Shown here piece after piece: positions 1 through 10,774 of a stretch of 64,000 bases of DNA. The translations under genes were made by a program, and so were the position numbers. The stretch comes from Cylindrotheca closterium. Lineage: Eukaryota; Bacillariophyta; Bacillariophyceae; Bacillariales; Bacillariaceae. Position 1 is the stretch's first letter; every line of letters begins with the position of its first letter. The stretch covers positions 186,001 to 250,000 of the forward strand of contig CAKOGP040001870.1 in NCBI GenBank assembly GCA_933822405.4, in the 5' to 3' direction. The notes beneath the pieces were generated by a model that was given only the letters and a program-made list of their open reading frames with translations, did no database searches and was not told the origin of the DNA.

Positions 1-526
1 CGTGGGACTTCAGGTCCCATACACACAACCTCATCGACGGAACCTAGGCTCAACTCTGGATTATAATGTTTTCAGATGCATCAAAAGGTTTCCTGTATGT
101 ACACTAGATTTTATCTTCCCGCACAAGCTTGAATGCTTTTCGTTCGGACAATGACTGGTTGGTGGACCCTTTGACATTTTCATCTCTGTAATATAGATAT
201 ATAGAATACAAAACAAAATTCACAGCAGCACAGCTTTCCTGCTAAGTAGGAACTGATATTGATTGAAAGGTATGTATTATTATCATTGTCTTTGGCAAGA
301 TATTGTTGTTAGGATACGCGTGTGGTACCGGTACCTGGTAGGCAGTATAATGATAAAGAGTTCAAAACAATGAAGTCGTCGTAGTCAATTTTCGTCCGTT
401 AGTCCGCTCCGCTTGTCCGTTCGATTTCATCATCCACGATCGTCGCACCCTTATCATCAATCATCACACAACAGTATAGTCTCGCTCAACTTTTCTACCT
501 ATAATTCGGATGATCATCAAACGACG
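1..526. other. upstream spacer of the sulfotransferase-like gene
   Basis: No gene is visible. It contains one copy of the palindrome TACCGGTA at 326-333, inside a longer GTAC-rich stretch. A weak six-base-arm hairpin (TGGGAC/GTCCCA) sits at the very start. The last 100 bases probably hold the promoter and 5' UTR of the gene starting at 527. Confidence 0.5.
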
Positions 527-2011
527 ATGGAAGAGGGGCCGGAAACTGCAATCCAAAATGACGAGGAAACCAAAAGTCTAATCAGCACACGAGATGTGTC
601 ACAGTCTGATACTCCACTTCCGTCATCCTCATCATCACAGAAACCGCTTCTGAATTCTTCCAAAACGTCTCAACGGTGGCTTTTATTGTTCTTCGTGTTG
701 TTACTCCTCCTGGCCATTCTCTTTGTCACGGATAGAATGGAACTATTTCGAAGAGACGGCAACACGGGCACATCATTAGCCCAATCTCCTTCCATTCCAC
801 AAGACTCCCAAACAAAGCTAACGAACGACGAGATTCGAACACAGCGCTTACAGCTAATGAAATCGTACAACTTCTCAAATCCATCAGCAATCAACTACAC
901 ATCATTGGTCCAATATTTGGGTTTGGCAAGAGTCTTTCAACCAAACTTTAAAAGCTCAGAATCAGCAATTCCACCGTGGTGTACGTACGATGAAGCACAT
1001 CATCCTTCGAATGAGACAGGAACACCTAGTTTCAACCGAAGTGTATACGCAAGTGGGATCCTATACAACAAGATGCCAAAGGCGGCATCTAGCACATTGT
1101 CTGGTATTGTGTTACGAATAGCCCACAATGTGGCCAAGCGATTTGGAGCTCAGCATCCCTGCACTTCATTTCAGCATCACATTGAGGCGGAAGGAAATGC
1201 CAAGAGGCTATTTGAGGATCGTGACGTCCACAAGTCGTTTCTCTTTAGTTCGATTCGAGATCCGGCTGCCCAAGCCATTAGTCATATTTATTTCAGGCAT
1301 ATTTCCAGAAGAAACCAAACTCCTTCCGATGAAAATATGATGAAGTTCTTGATGAACAGCAATCATCAGAACGGCGTCATTTCGAAAGGAGTGGGAGGCT
1401 TCCAGATTGAATATTTGGCATTCGAAAGACTGCCACAATTCTACGCCTGGAACAGACGTGCGCCAACGAGGGTGATACAGCCCATACATGTGCACCAAGT
1501 GATCCAGGAAATCTTGGCGAATTACGACTATTTCATTTCCGTCGAGCGCTTTGACGAATCCTTGGTGGCGTTGCAGCTGTTACTTGGTCTCGAAACGAGT
1601 GAAATACTCTATATTTCTTCTAAAAAAGCCGGAGGTTCCTACTCGTACAGCAAAGGAAAGGGATGCTTCTTCCTACAAAAGCCCAAAGCTTCGGATGCCG
1701 TTGCTGCCTATCTTGCCAGTGACGAATGGTATGCCAAACAGTATGGTGACTATGTCCTGATGGAGGTGGTAAAACAAAGTTTGGACCTGACGATAGAATA
1801 TTTAGGAGAAAGCCGCTTTGATCGAGCGCTAAAGGAGTTTCGAGCCATGAAACGGGATGGGGAAGGGGAATGTGCGGACAAGGCAACATTCCCATGCAGT
1901 GACGACGGAGAAGAGCAGCTCGAAGCCGCAGAAAAAAGCTGCTACTCGACGGATTGGGGCTGTGGCTATGCTTGTCTGGATAGTTTATCATCCGATGATA
2001 CTCGTACATGA
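527..2011 (+). CDS. type II membrane sulfotransferase-like protein
   Basis: 494 aa from the ATG at 527; the frame stays open upstream only to a TTG at 413. A Ser/Glu-rich cytosolic tail is followed by one hydrophobic anchor at about residues 50-68 and then a lumenal domain with several N-glycosylation sequons. KMPKAASST at about 182-190 resembles the 5'-phosphosulfate-binding loop of PAPS-dependent sulfotransferases, and SIRDPAAQAIS at about 242-252 resembles the 3'-phosphate-binding segment with its Arg and Ser. This layout is the one known for Golgi carbohydrate sulfotransferases. I infer sulfation of a glycan or extracellular polysaccharide; the acceptor cannot be read from sequence. The last 40-odd residues carry five cysteines, suggesting a disulfide-stabilised C-terminal extension. 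No intron is needed. The family call is good at superfamily level only. Confidence 0.7.
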   Translation: MEEGPETAIQNDEETKSLISTRDVSQSDTPLPSSSSSQKPLLNSSKTSQRWLLLFFVLLLLLAILFVTDRMELFRRDGNTGTSLAQSPSIPQDSQTKLTNDEIRTQRLQLMKSYNFSNPSAINYTSLVQYLGLARVFQPNFKSSESAIPPWCTYDEAHHPSNETGTPSFNRSVYASGILYNKMPKAASSTLSGIVLRIAHNVAKRFGAQHPCTSFQHHIEAEGNAKRLFEDRDVHKSFLFSSIRDPAAQAISHIYFRHISRRNQTPSDENMMKFLMNSNHQNGVISKGVGGFQIEYLAFERLPQFYAWNRRAPTRVIQPIHVHQVIQEILANYDYFISVERFDESLVALQLLLGLETSEILYISSKKAGGSYSYSKGKGCFFLQKPKASDAVAAYLASDEWYAKQYGDYVLMEVVKQSLDLTIEYLGESRFDRALKEFRAMKRDGEGECADKATFPCSDDGEEQLEAAEKSCYSTDWGCGYACLDSLSSDDTRT

Positions 2012-2279
2012 AGAATAATACCACTCGAGAGGGAAGGAAGAGTGAAATCAAAAGTGAACTCAAATGGGTAAAGCAATAACTCGGGAATAAATAATGCTTG
2101 AATAAATCAATCATGAATCAATCACCAAGCACTAAAGTAGCTCCAATATCCTGAGTCATTTTTTTTCTGACACGACGGAATCAATCATTCTCATATCTCT
2201 TATTTGCATGTTCTGAATGAATCCTATAGTACGCAGTATTGTCGATTGCAATGAGATAATCATACTATACGAATACACC

Positions 2280-3656
2280 ATGCCCGAAATGTTATATACA
2301 CCAACGAGCGTCCTCTCGGCGAAGTGGAATCTCGGCATTGTGCTGATCTCATTCATCTTGCTGTGGAATCCATTATTGGTCAATGGTTTGACGGAACCGG
2401 CTTCTTTGGATCGACGTAATGCCTTGACTGCGATATCATCTGGCGCTGCTGGCTTGGCCATTTCAACGCTTCCTGGAAATGCTAAAGCTGCGAACCCTGG
2501 AGGAAACGACCAACTTCCGACATTTTCTGCATACAACATCCTTCCCGACAGTGTCAATATGGATCCAAAGTTACAAGCTGTGGAACCGATCAAATTCTTG
2601 CAATCCATAGCACGCAAGGGCGGTTCCGTATGGCTTGGAGAGCATCACAACTCGCAGAAAGATCATCAATTCCAAGCAGAACTGGTGCAACGCCTGCATC
2701 AATCACGCACCAAGGCAAACGTGAAAGCACCCATGGCGATTGGCTTGGAACAAGTCCAACGACAGTTTCAGCCCATCTTGGACGACTATACTAGCGGCAA
2801 AATTTCATTGGAGGAGATGAAACAAGGTGTCGAGTGGGAAAAGCGATGGATGTGGGACTTTGAAAACTACCGACCCATCTTTGAGGCGGCCGAGCGCTTG
2901 AACATTCGACTAGTTGCTCTGAATGTGGATTCGGAAGATTTGTCCGAAGTGGAGAAAGGAGGATATGCCCGGCTTCCTTTGAATCGACTGCGCAAATACA
3001 TCAAAGATCCGTACGTATTCAATCTGTACATGTAAAGCTTGCTGTGTTCATTCATAATATGTATATTTGGACTCAGCTAAAAATCTCATACACTTCCCAT
3101 TTCAAATTCCAGCGTCGGTTTTGGTGAGTTTGCCAAATCACGCCAATTCAATACCTATTCCAGCTACGTCATCAGCCCCAGTTACAAGATTCACCAAAAA
3201 CTAGGTCTTCTTTCCTACACTATGAATGGTGAAAAGCTGGATGACGAAATGACCTTTTCCAGATTCTTGTCCGGTCGGATCTTGTGGGACGAAGGCATGG
3301 CTTCCGCAGCATCGACCTGGTGTGCCGACAACCCAGGAGGCTTGATGCTTGGTTTGGTCGGTGCCGATCACGTCAAGTTTGCCAATGGCATTCCTGCTCG
3401 ATTCATGCGAATGACCAAAGATGATGATGACATGGCATGTACCACTGTGATCATCAATCCCACCTTGATCGATTCCAGGCCATCCGGGTCCGTCGCAGGA
3501 GTTCCAGGCGCCGAGTCAGTGAGTGCTGACTCCATCACTCTGCAACTGCGATACTTGAAGGATGATGTAGATCCGACCAATGATGAGTTGCGGAAACTTC
3601 CAGAGAGTACAGGGGGTGTGCTCAAGTTTTCCGATTACATCATCGTGACTGCTTAG
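2280..3656 (+). CDS. ChaN/DUF399-family protein with predicted thylakoid-lumen targeting
   Basis: Two exons, 2280-3010 and 3113-3656, joined across a 102-bp intron (GTACGT..CAG, phase 2), give about 424 aa. The ATG at 2280 has an A at -3 and is preferred over an in-frame ATG at 2217. The mature part carries the ChaN-like features: VWLGEHHNSQKDH near the start, IGLEQVQRQFQPIL, and the late GLVGADHVKFANGIPARF. ChaN proteins are iron-regulated, haem-binding lipoproteins in bacteria; plant and algal homologues are poorly characterised. The N-terminus is layered: a hydrophobic signal segment (NLGIVLISFILLW), then DRRNALTAISSGAAGLAIS ending in NAKA, which looks like a twin-arginine lumen signal with an AxA cleavage site. 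I infer import through the plastid membranes and Tat transport into the thylakoid lumen. Confidence 0.8.
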
Positions 3657-5067
3657 TTGTTGTACAACAGCATATGGCTGCGCAGGGTGGAGTCAATCTT
3701 TTGAAAGGGTGGGTTTTGAATGAGAATTTTGGTGATGCAAGCGGAGCAGGATGGATGGAACATATCTACCAGCCAGGTATAGAAAGAAAGAAAGATGTGT
3801 AAACATGAACAGAAGCCCCAGTGTCTTTCGGGTTCATTGGAACGAGGACTTGGGGTTCAACAGCAGATTGAATAGAGAGGCACGTTATTGTGAAATACAG
3901 ACTTAGTCATGTTCGTGTTCCATGGAGCTATTTTATATGATTATTACGGTTGTCCATAAATGTAATAAGAGACCAGTCAATACAAGAATAACGAATGGAA
4001 CCAAACTGAAGAAAATAGACTTCTAGTAGAATAATTGTCGACTACAGTAACCACAGCCCCAAATGATATCCAAAAGGTATTCATCACAAAACAAAACCGG
4101 TGTCATTTGTCAAACTAAAAGGAATTGAATCTTCTGGATATTCTGGAATATTGTCCAGCTCGGCAGTATGGTCCCGTTTCACATCTGCTCTAGTTTTGTG
4201 CTGCAAGGAATGTGAAATGCGCTTCCAGTTCGTTTTGGTGAGCAATCTCTTGGTTTGTCTTGTTGTCGTTCTAGCTGTTCTCTTGCCTTCCTTTCTTTCT
4301 GCGATTTCCTGTTTTCTGCTCACTTTCTGGCAAAATGATTTATTTTTTGGCTCTTCCATAGCCTGTTAGATCAGTCTTGTTCACTTATATTGAATCAATC
4401 ACTTTGTCCTGGGTATGTACCGTCGTGTTCATGCTTCCATCTTCTTTTCGTCAAGCTTCTTGTCGTCTTCTGTGCTTCTGTTTTCGGTGTTGCTTGTGTC
4501 GTCGACGATTTGGCTGGGGTGCTAGCAAGACATTTTGGAAAGCTTTTCGGTTGCAACTCTTGAAAGTGAACGCAGCGTTCGTTGTTGTATATCCTGTAAT
4601 TTGAAATTGTTGACACTGCGTTGATCTTCAATGAATAATACTGTACATACCGGTATATATCGGATGTGCGAACAAACATGAAAGAATGCGAAAGAAACTC
4701 ATTCTGTACTGTAATATTTTGTAAATGAATGTGTTCCGATTTTGAGCAAATTATTACGTTATTTGGAGAAACAGACGGCTCGCATAGATTTAATGGGGAC
4801 CTTCTGTTGGGTATTTTGTTGTTAGGACAGTTTGAAAATACCGTTGATAAAGTGACTTCAGCATATGTCCCATCGTCCGTGACTTCTCACTTCTCATCAC
4901 TTCTACTGTACCTGTCAATATTGAAGCTTATTTGATATCAGTCATACTGTAATAGGCTTCATCGTTCGCCCGCATACGGTAATATAGAACAGCAACAACA
5001 ACAATAAGAAAAACAAGCAACAAGCAACAAGAACAAGCACAATAAAAGAACAAGCACAGGACTTCCA
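3657..5067. other. 1.4-kb spacer, no supported gene
   Basis: Two short Lys/Thr-rich reading frames on the minus strand (about 4084-4359 and 4395-4679) do not join in frame across any GT..AG pair I tried, so they are not called. One TACCGGTA palindrome lies at 4648-4655. The last 100 bases are A-rich with CAA/ACAAG repeats and look like the 5' UTR of the receptor gene at 5068. Confidence 0.5.
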
Positions 5068-6934
5068 ATGCCTCTCTCATACCAACAGGAAGTCGCGCTG
5101 GCGGTGGTACCAAAAGTTTCCAGCGTGTTCTCTTTGTTTGGGAGTATTTGGATCATTGTGGAAGTGGCAACCGAAAAGACCAAACGGGGAGTCCCTTATC
5201 ATCGATTGTTACTAGCCATGAGCGTATATGATGTTTTAGAGAGTGTGTGGAATTTCTTGAGCACCTGGCCCATTCCAAAGGGAAGCCCTGATGTGATTTG
5301 GAACTTTGGAAATACTGGAACTTGCACTGCACAGGGCTTCTTTTTGACACTCAGTTCGGCAGTTCCTTTGTACAACGCAATGCTGAGTTGGTATTACGTA
5401 TTGGTGATCAACTACAACTACTCGGACACCAGGTTGCGAGGGTTTGTGGAGCCAGCTATGCACACATTTTGCTTTGTTTGGGCATTCGGAACTGCTCTGT
5501 ACTCTGCTTTGGCCGGTCTTCTCAATAATGCTGACTTGTGGTGTTGGATTGCGCCTCTGCCAGCGGATTGCAAAGACTCTTGGACCCATGGGAGTGGCCC
5601 AGAGAATGACAACCCTTGTATACGGGGGGACAATGTATGGATCTATCGCTTTGGGTTTTACTTTATTCCATTATGGATGAGTATTGCTGTCGCAAGTAAG
5701 TGCATATACTGCTGATAATTTGCGTCCTACTGTGCTGCAGGGACAACCTATTCTCATGTCACTTCGTCCTTGTAAAACAATCTTAGCGGTTAGTACTTAT
5801 ATGGTATGGAAGTATGTCTTTCATCAAGACAAGAAAACATTACGATACCGACGTCCACAACGGACAATGAGTCTTTGGAAGAATGGGATGAAATCCTTCC
5901 GAAATGATGTGAAAAAGAGGTTTTCCCCTGCTGTTCCTGTATCCGGTGGTTCCAATCTAGGTCAAATAGTGGAATCAGATGCAGAAGAAGAGGAAGTTGG
6001 AGATGAACATGAAAAAGGGAAAGAGAGTCACCCGTCTGTCCAAAAAAAGGAATTGTTAGATGCCAATAAGAAAGCAACAAGTCCCGACAGGAGCTTGGGC
6101 GCACTGTCAAAAACTAAGGAATTGGATGCGGTGGGCGATATTCCCGGTGCCTACGGTGTGTCATCTGCTCCCCCGGATCGAAATTCCGGGGGCAGCCATT
6201 TGCTCGCCAAGGACCGAAAGGATCCATCAAGTCTGGGATTGCGGTCCGTACCAGAAAGTTCCGAAGGCGTGTATCATCATTCCGACGACATGTCAAAGCA
6301 GCGGTCATCCCTCGAGGATAACACTCCACACAATTTGAAACACAGCATGAGGGAGCTTTCGGAAGACCGTCAACCAACGGGTGCTTGGTCCCTATCCATG
6401 AAGCGGTTGGAGAGGAGCCAGTCCAGCAGTGTCCGATCGATAGAGTCCTGCGACATTTCCGCAGCCCAGGACGAATTGGCCAAGCGCAAGCAAAAGGCGG
6501 AGTCGGAAGCCAATGAACGAATTGAACGACGGGAAGCCAAGAAGGCAAATGGCCTCTTGGCGCGATGGAAAGAATGGAAGGAAAAACGAGAGCAATATGC
6601 CCAGGATATGCCACACACGGTCGAAGTCTTTCATCAAGCTTGTTTTTATTTGGGAGCCTTTTACTGCACACATGTCTGGTCCACTACCAATCGGATCGTC
6701 CAAACTATAACCGGTGGCGACTCGGTCTTTTTTCTATTGGTCATGCATGCCTTCTTCGATCCCTTTCAAGGATTTCTAAACTATTTGGTGTACCAACGAC
6801 CGCGATACATTCAAATGCGAAAAAAGTTTCCCGACTTGAGCGTTTGGAAAATTTGTTTGGTGATTCTTCGATTCTCGTACATGGGCGAGTATGTGATACC
6901 GCCAATTCAATCATCGACAGAGGCATCGGAGTAG
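5068..6934 (+). CDS. seven-transmembrane receptor with long third cytoplasmic loop
   Basis: Exons 5068-5695 and 5787-6934, separated by a 91-bp intron (GTAAGT..TTAG, phase 1), give about 591 aa. Five hydrophobic helices lie in the first 215 residues, then a charged region of roughly 260 residues, then two more helices (about 488-540), followed by a short tail. This is the plan of a GPCR with a giant third intracellular loop. Cys86 (GTCTAQG) and Cys159 (LWCWIAP) would form the usual TM3-ECL2 disulfide. The TM7 end reads NYLVYQRPRY, very close to the matching site of the receptor at 51640 (NFTIYVRPRY). Both resemble the cAMP-receptor/Git3-like GPCR group known from slime moulds and fungi. The loop is rich in Ser, Lys and Glu with many RxxS sites, so phosphorylation control is likely. 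The ligand is unknown. Confidence 0.8.
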
Positions 6935-7849
6935 TAGTACCACTATGGTGGTAAATTCGTTCAGGTGAAAAGAGAAGTTCGAACAACAACAACTACGACA
7001 TCATGGGCAATAGGGAGAAGAAATATGCACATTAGGGATCGCAAAAAAGCCTCCGGTTGGTCGATTGTCGTCATTCAATGACGTCCCTCGCTACATTATT
7101 GCTTATGACAGGTCACACGCCAAGATATAGTCAAGAAGGTTGGCATTGGGACGGGAGCCATCCTTCTTCTTGTTACGACCTGCAGTAATCTTGGTAGCCG
7201 TGTAGTACCGTTATCTTATTTCAGACCAGTATTGCAATAGGTACTGTATGGAGAATGTATAGATTTTCCAAGTGGGAGTGGTGTTGTCTTGCAATACAGT
7301 AGGTACCAAACACGACAACTGCGCAGTACCTACAGTATTTACTCCTCTCATTTTCTGCCTGCATACGATGGAGCTAGAGACTAAACGAGTACTCTCTTAT
7401 CCGAACTCGAATATTTTTTCCAATTAACGGTCCTCCAAAAGCAGTACCAGCCACCACACAAACTCTACGTTTGTTCCGCAGCAGCAACGTTTTATTGCAG
7501 ACGGGACCTCTCAGCATCAATCATCAACCAAACTGTACTGTAGTAAATTCAGGACGTGAGGTTAGGTAAACTTCTGCTACCACAACAGCATTTGAGAACT
7601 CACACACAAGTGCCAAAGCGACAACAATACTGTACATTCCATAAGGCTTTCTACGATAGTTACTCTTTGCTATCCAAACTAAGCTTTCAGTCAGAAACCT
7701 GCACATCACAAACAACCTGCTTGGTGTCTGATTTGAAATAATTGCATACAGTCATTCAATCATTCACTCATTCACAGTCGTGCACACGCTACAATCACAA
7801 GAAGTCACACGCTACTCAAAATTCATAATACACATCTGCAACTGAAGCT
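6935..7849. other. spacer with a 14-bp-arm hairpin
   Basis: No coding signal. It holds the inverted repeat described at 7293-7339 and several TACAGTA/TACTGTA words. The 3' part, with CATTCA-type repeats just before 7850, is the likely promoter and 5' UTR of the DUF4116 gene. Confidence 0.5.
7293..7339. repeat. inverted repeat, 14-base arms
   Basis: AATACAGTAGGTAC at 7293-7306 and GTACCTACAGTATT at 7326-7339 are inverted copies with 13 of 14 bases matching and a 19-base spacer. A similar hairpin made of the same GTACAGTA-type words lies at 34727-34779. Confidence 0.75.
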
Positions 7850-10177
7850 ATGAACGGAGCTCCAATGATTGTTTTCCCAATGAGTGAAGACGATGCTTCT
7901 ACTTCCACTTCGAGAGCCTCATCTTCAGTCTCGGCAGCATCCGAATCTTCAGATTCTTCCTTGAAACAAAAATACTCGCAATCCAATGATTGTTCTTCCA
8001 CAGCCACAAGCGCAATCAGTCGAAAAAGACAATCCATGATGCTTATTTCGAAAGATGCTCGAGCCCATTGGAAGTCTCTACCTTCGGAATGGCAACTCGA
8101 AAAGGAATTTGTTTTGGTTGCCTTGAGACAATCCCCAACCTTGCCCGAGAAGGCAGACTTTGAGCGACAGTTGCCTCAGCGCCTACGTTTCGACAAGGAC
8201 ATTGTACTAGCCTTTTGCCACCGTCCCGACTTTCTTCAGCTATATGACGAACGTCACCTGTTTGTCCCAGGTTGCTGGACCCACGATCGAGAAATCATGT
8301 TGGCCTATTGCCAAAAGATTCCTCGTTCCCTCCAAGAATGTTCGGAAGACTTGTGCGATTCCGAAGAAATTGTACATGCTGCCGTCAAGGTTGCGGGCAT
8401 GGAGCTACAGTATGCCTCCATGCGACTACAAGAAGATAAGGAAACCATCAAGCTTGCCTGCAAATCTCATGGAGGAGCCTTGGGATTTTGTCCACCAGGC
8501 CCAACCCGATCAGAACTTGTGCAAGACCGCCATTTCATGCTTCACACAGTACTAGCCAATCCGGGAGGAGGCGCCATGTGGAAACTACTTCCAAACTCGA
8601 TGGAAGAAGATGCCGAGTTGCTCTTGATGGCACTCAGACATGGACTTCACTTTCGGGACATTCCGAAAGCCCTAATGAATCTGGAGTTCTTGACAATGGC
8701 CATTCGGGCCAACTCGAAACTATATTTGGAATTGACCAAGCCTTGGAGGGAACAAGAATGTTTGTCCAGGGAGGCTCTCATATCGGAAGCAAGTGATGCG
8801 GAAATCCATGCCAAGGCTCTCGAAGAATGTCCCCAACTGCGAAGGAACCGAGTTGTGATTCTACAAATAGCACGGAACGGATCCAGAGACCTATTGCACG
8901 AAATTGTCAGCGCCAATGATTTCCAATACCAAGATGATTTGGAAGTTATGAAGATTGCCATTCAACAAAATTCCAAGTTCTTTGACTATGCTTCTGCTCG
9001 TTTGCAGCAAATGCCAGAGATTATTCTCGTTAGCATTACACCACACACTGCCTGGAATACCATCAAGAACGTCTCTTGGACCATTCAGCGGATGCATCCA
9101 GAAATTCCGGTCCGAGCGGTCGAGCTATCCGTGGCTCGTAATCTCAGGTACATGCCCAGTCATATTCCAGAAGATCTATGGAGTTCGAGTCGAGATTTGG
9201 GGATTGCATGGATCCGTCGAGGAGGCCAAATCATCGATGCAATTGAGCAGCAATTACGTCGGGACAAGCCGATGGGACTCGAAGTTGCCAAGCACAATTG
9301 GGCCGAATTCTACAAGGTCGGGAAGGTTCTCTTGAAGGACCGAAAATTCATGCTCCAAGCTCTGAAAGAAGACGGTCGCGTTATTCGATTTGCCGACGAG
9401 GAACTGATACAAGATATGGACATATTGATGAGTGCTGTGGCTTACCATCCAATACCCTCGACTCTTTCCACAACCTTTCACGGAATTTACAACTTGGATG
9501 AGTTGAAGCGACATGTCGAGACCAAGCTTCAGCTTCACTCTACTTTTCTCCTCGACTTTTTACGAGGCATTGCCATTTCGCCCCAACCGAATATGGCGCC
9601 GAACCTCAGAAGCCAGCTTCCCATGCTGGATCGAGGTGTAGAAACCTCGGAAGCCTTTAAGCGATTGATTTGTGACTATTTGGGCGTGCCAATCGGACAA
9701 CAACTTCGTCTCTTGCGACAAGCCTTTGCCAACATGAAGCGCCAAAACCAAGACGGACCCGTGGTATCTGTTGCTGCCAATGATGAACCCATTATTCGTC
9801 CTGCAATGAACAACGACAGACTGCTCCTTCGGCACGACCGATTGATGATTGAACAACGAGAGCTTCGACACCGCCGTCGTCTTCAAGAATTCCATCGTCT
9901 TCAAGAATTCCGTGATGATTACCAAATACAACGAGACCGTCGCCTGGTACACTTGCGACGCTTGCATTTCCCTCGCGTCATGGCCATGGCTGCCTATGAA
10001 CGTGACCGTTCACGTGAACGTGAACATCACGTGGGCGGCAGAGGCCGAAGGGACAATAACAACGACGTAGAAGCCGCAGCTGTCCATCCGCTTCCAGACG
10101 AACTCGATTTTGGAAGCGATGACGATTCTGTCATTTTGGATCTTCAGCGAGAAGACGGCAGCGACAGCGATTTCTAA
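7850..10177 (+). CDS. DUF4116-repeat protein
   Basis: 775 aa in one exon, starting at the ATG at 7850. After a Ser-rich head of about 60 residues, the protein is built from loosely repeated units of about 45-50 residues of the type 'D.E.VL.A...P..L.....L..D.E.....', for example FDKDIVLAFCHRPDFLQLYD and HDREIMLAYCQKIPRSLQ, matching the DUF4116 pattern seen in many protist proteins. The repeats are helical and probably form a scaffold; no enzyme motif is seen. The C-terminal 120 residues switch to an Arg-rich stretch (RHDRLMIEQRELRHRRR, then RDRSREREHH) and end in an acidic tail (DFGSDDDSVILDL). This basic-then-acidic tail suggests nucleic-acid or protein binding, but the function is unknown. 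Confidence 0.75.
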   Translation: MNGAPMIVFPMSEDDASTSTSRASSSVSAASESSDSSLKQKYSQSNDCSSTATSAISRKRQSMMLISKDARAHWKSLPSEWQLEKEFVLVALRQSPTLPEKADFERQLPQRLRFDKDIVLAFCHRPDFLQLYDERHLFVPGCWTHDREIMLAYCQKIPRSLQECSEDLCDSEEIVHAAVKVAGMELQYASMRLQEDKETIKLACKSHGGALGFCPPGPTRSELVQDRHFMLHTVLANPGGGAMWKLLPNSMEEDAELLLMALRHGLHFRDIPKALMNLEFLTMAIRANSKLYLELTKPWREQECLSREALISEASDAEIHAKALEECPQLRRNRVVILQIARNGSRDLLHEIVSANDFQYQDDLEVMKIAIQQNSKFFDYASARLQQMPEIILVSITPHTAWNTIKNVSWTIQRMHPEIPVRAVELSVARNLRYMPSHIPEDLWSSSRDLGIAWIRRGGQIIDAIEQQLRRDKPMGLEVAKHNWAEFYKVGKVLLKDRKFMLQALKEDGRVIRFADEELIQDMDILMSAVAYHPIPSTLSTTFHGIYNLDELKRHVETKLQLHSTFLLDFLRGIAISPQPNMAPNLRSQLPMLDRGVETSEAFKRLICDYLGVPIGQQLRLLRQAFANMKRQNQDGPVVSVAANDEPIIRPAMNNDRLLLRHDRLMIEQRELRHRRRLQEFHRLQEFRDDYQIQRDRRLVHLRRLHFPRVMAMAAYERDRSREREHHVGGRGRRDNNNDVEAAAVHPLPDELDFGSDDDSVILDLQREDGSDSDF

Positions 10178-10774
10178 GAGGCGGAACGAAAAGGGGAGGG
10201 ATACTCATATATATAATCATCAATCATGACTGCATTTCTCAATTACGAATGGCGTGAGCACAGCCAAGAGCTCAAGACAGTCTTTTCTCACTGCCATTGC
10301 ATCCACATGACCCATTCTCTCTGAACGTTATCATTTTACTATATTATATTATTACCGGTATAACACTACTAATAGAACTCAATATACAATGCTGGGGCCG
10401 AAACTGGCAAGTAATAAAATTGGAATTTCCATCAACTGCACTATTGAAGTTCGGGCAAAAAAATCCATGACAGATTGCCTGGTCTCGAACTGGGCTGGAA
10501 CAACTGCGTCTTTGCTTCAAACATCACTGCAAAGATTTATGGTTGATCGACTTGTCTCTTGGGGTGCTACATCCAGCGCGAAAGTCATGTAGAGTAAGGT
10601 GCAACCTGCTGAAGGGGACAAGCACCAGATGAGAACTTTGTACACTGAAGCGCAGTCTGCGTTTGCACATTCCGAATGTAGCAAAATGATTGTGGTAGGT
10701 CCTAGTCCTATCCATCGCGTAATGATGATAAACTAATAAATTTTGGATTAGCGATCGATTTTACTTTGGTTACA
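10178..10774. other. tail-to-tail spacer
   Basis: A 597-base convergent spacer between the DUF4116 gene and the minus-strand repeat protein. It contains TACCGGTA at 10353-10360. No gene seen. Confidence 0.5.

Noticed and set aside
1..30. Short hairpin TGGGAC..GTCCCA at the window start
   Set aside because: Six-base arms are within chance expectation and no further structure surrounds it.
413..526. 38-residue N-terminal extension of the sulfotransferase-like protein
   Set aside because: It depends on a TTG start; the first ATG is at 527.
4084..4679. Two Lys/Thr-rich minus-strand frames that look like two exons of a small basic protein
   Set aside because: The candidate donors (GTACAT, GTGATT) and acceptor (TAACAG) are out of phase with each other, and no motif supports the product.
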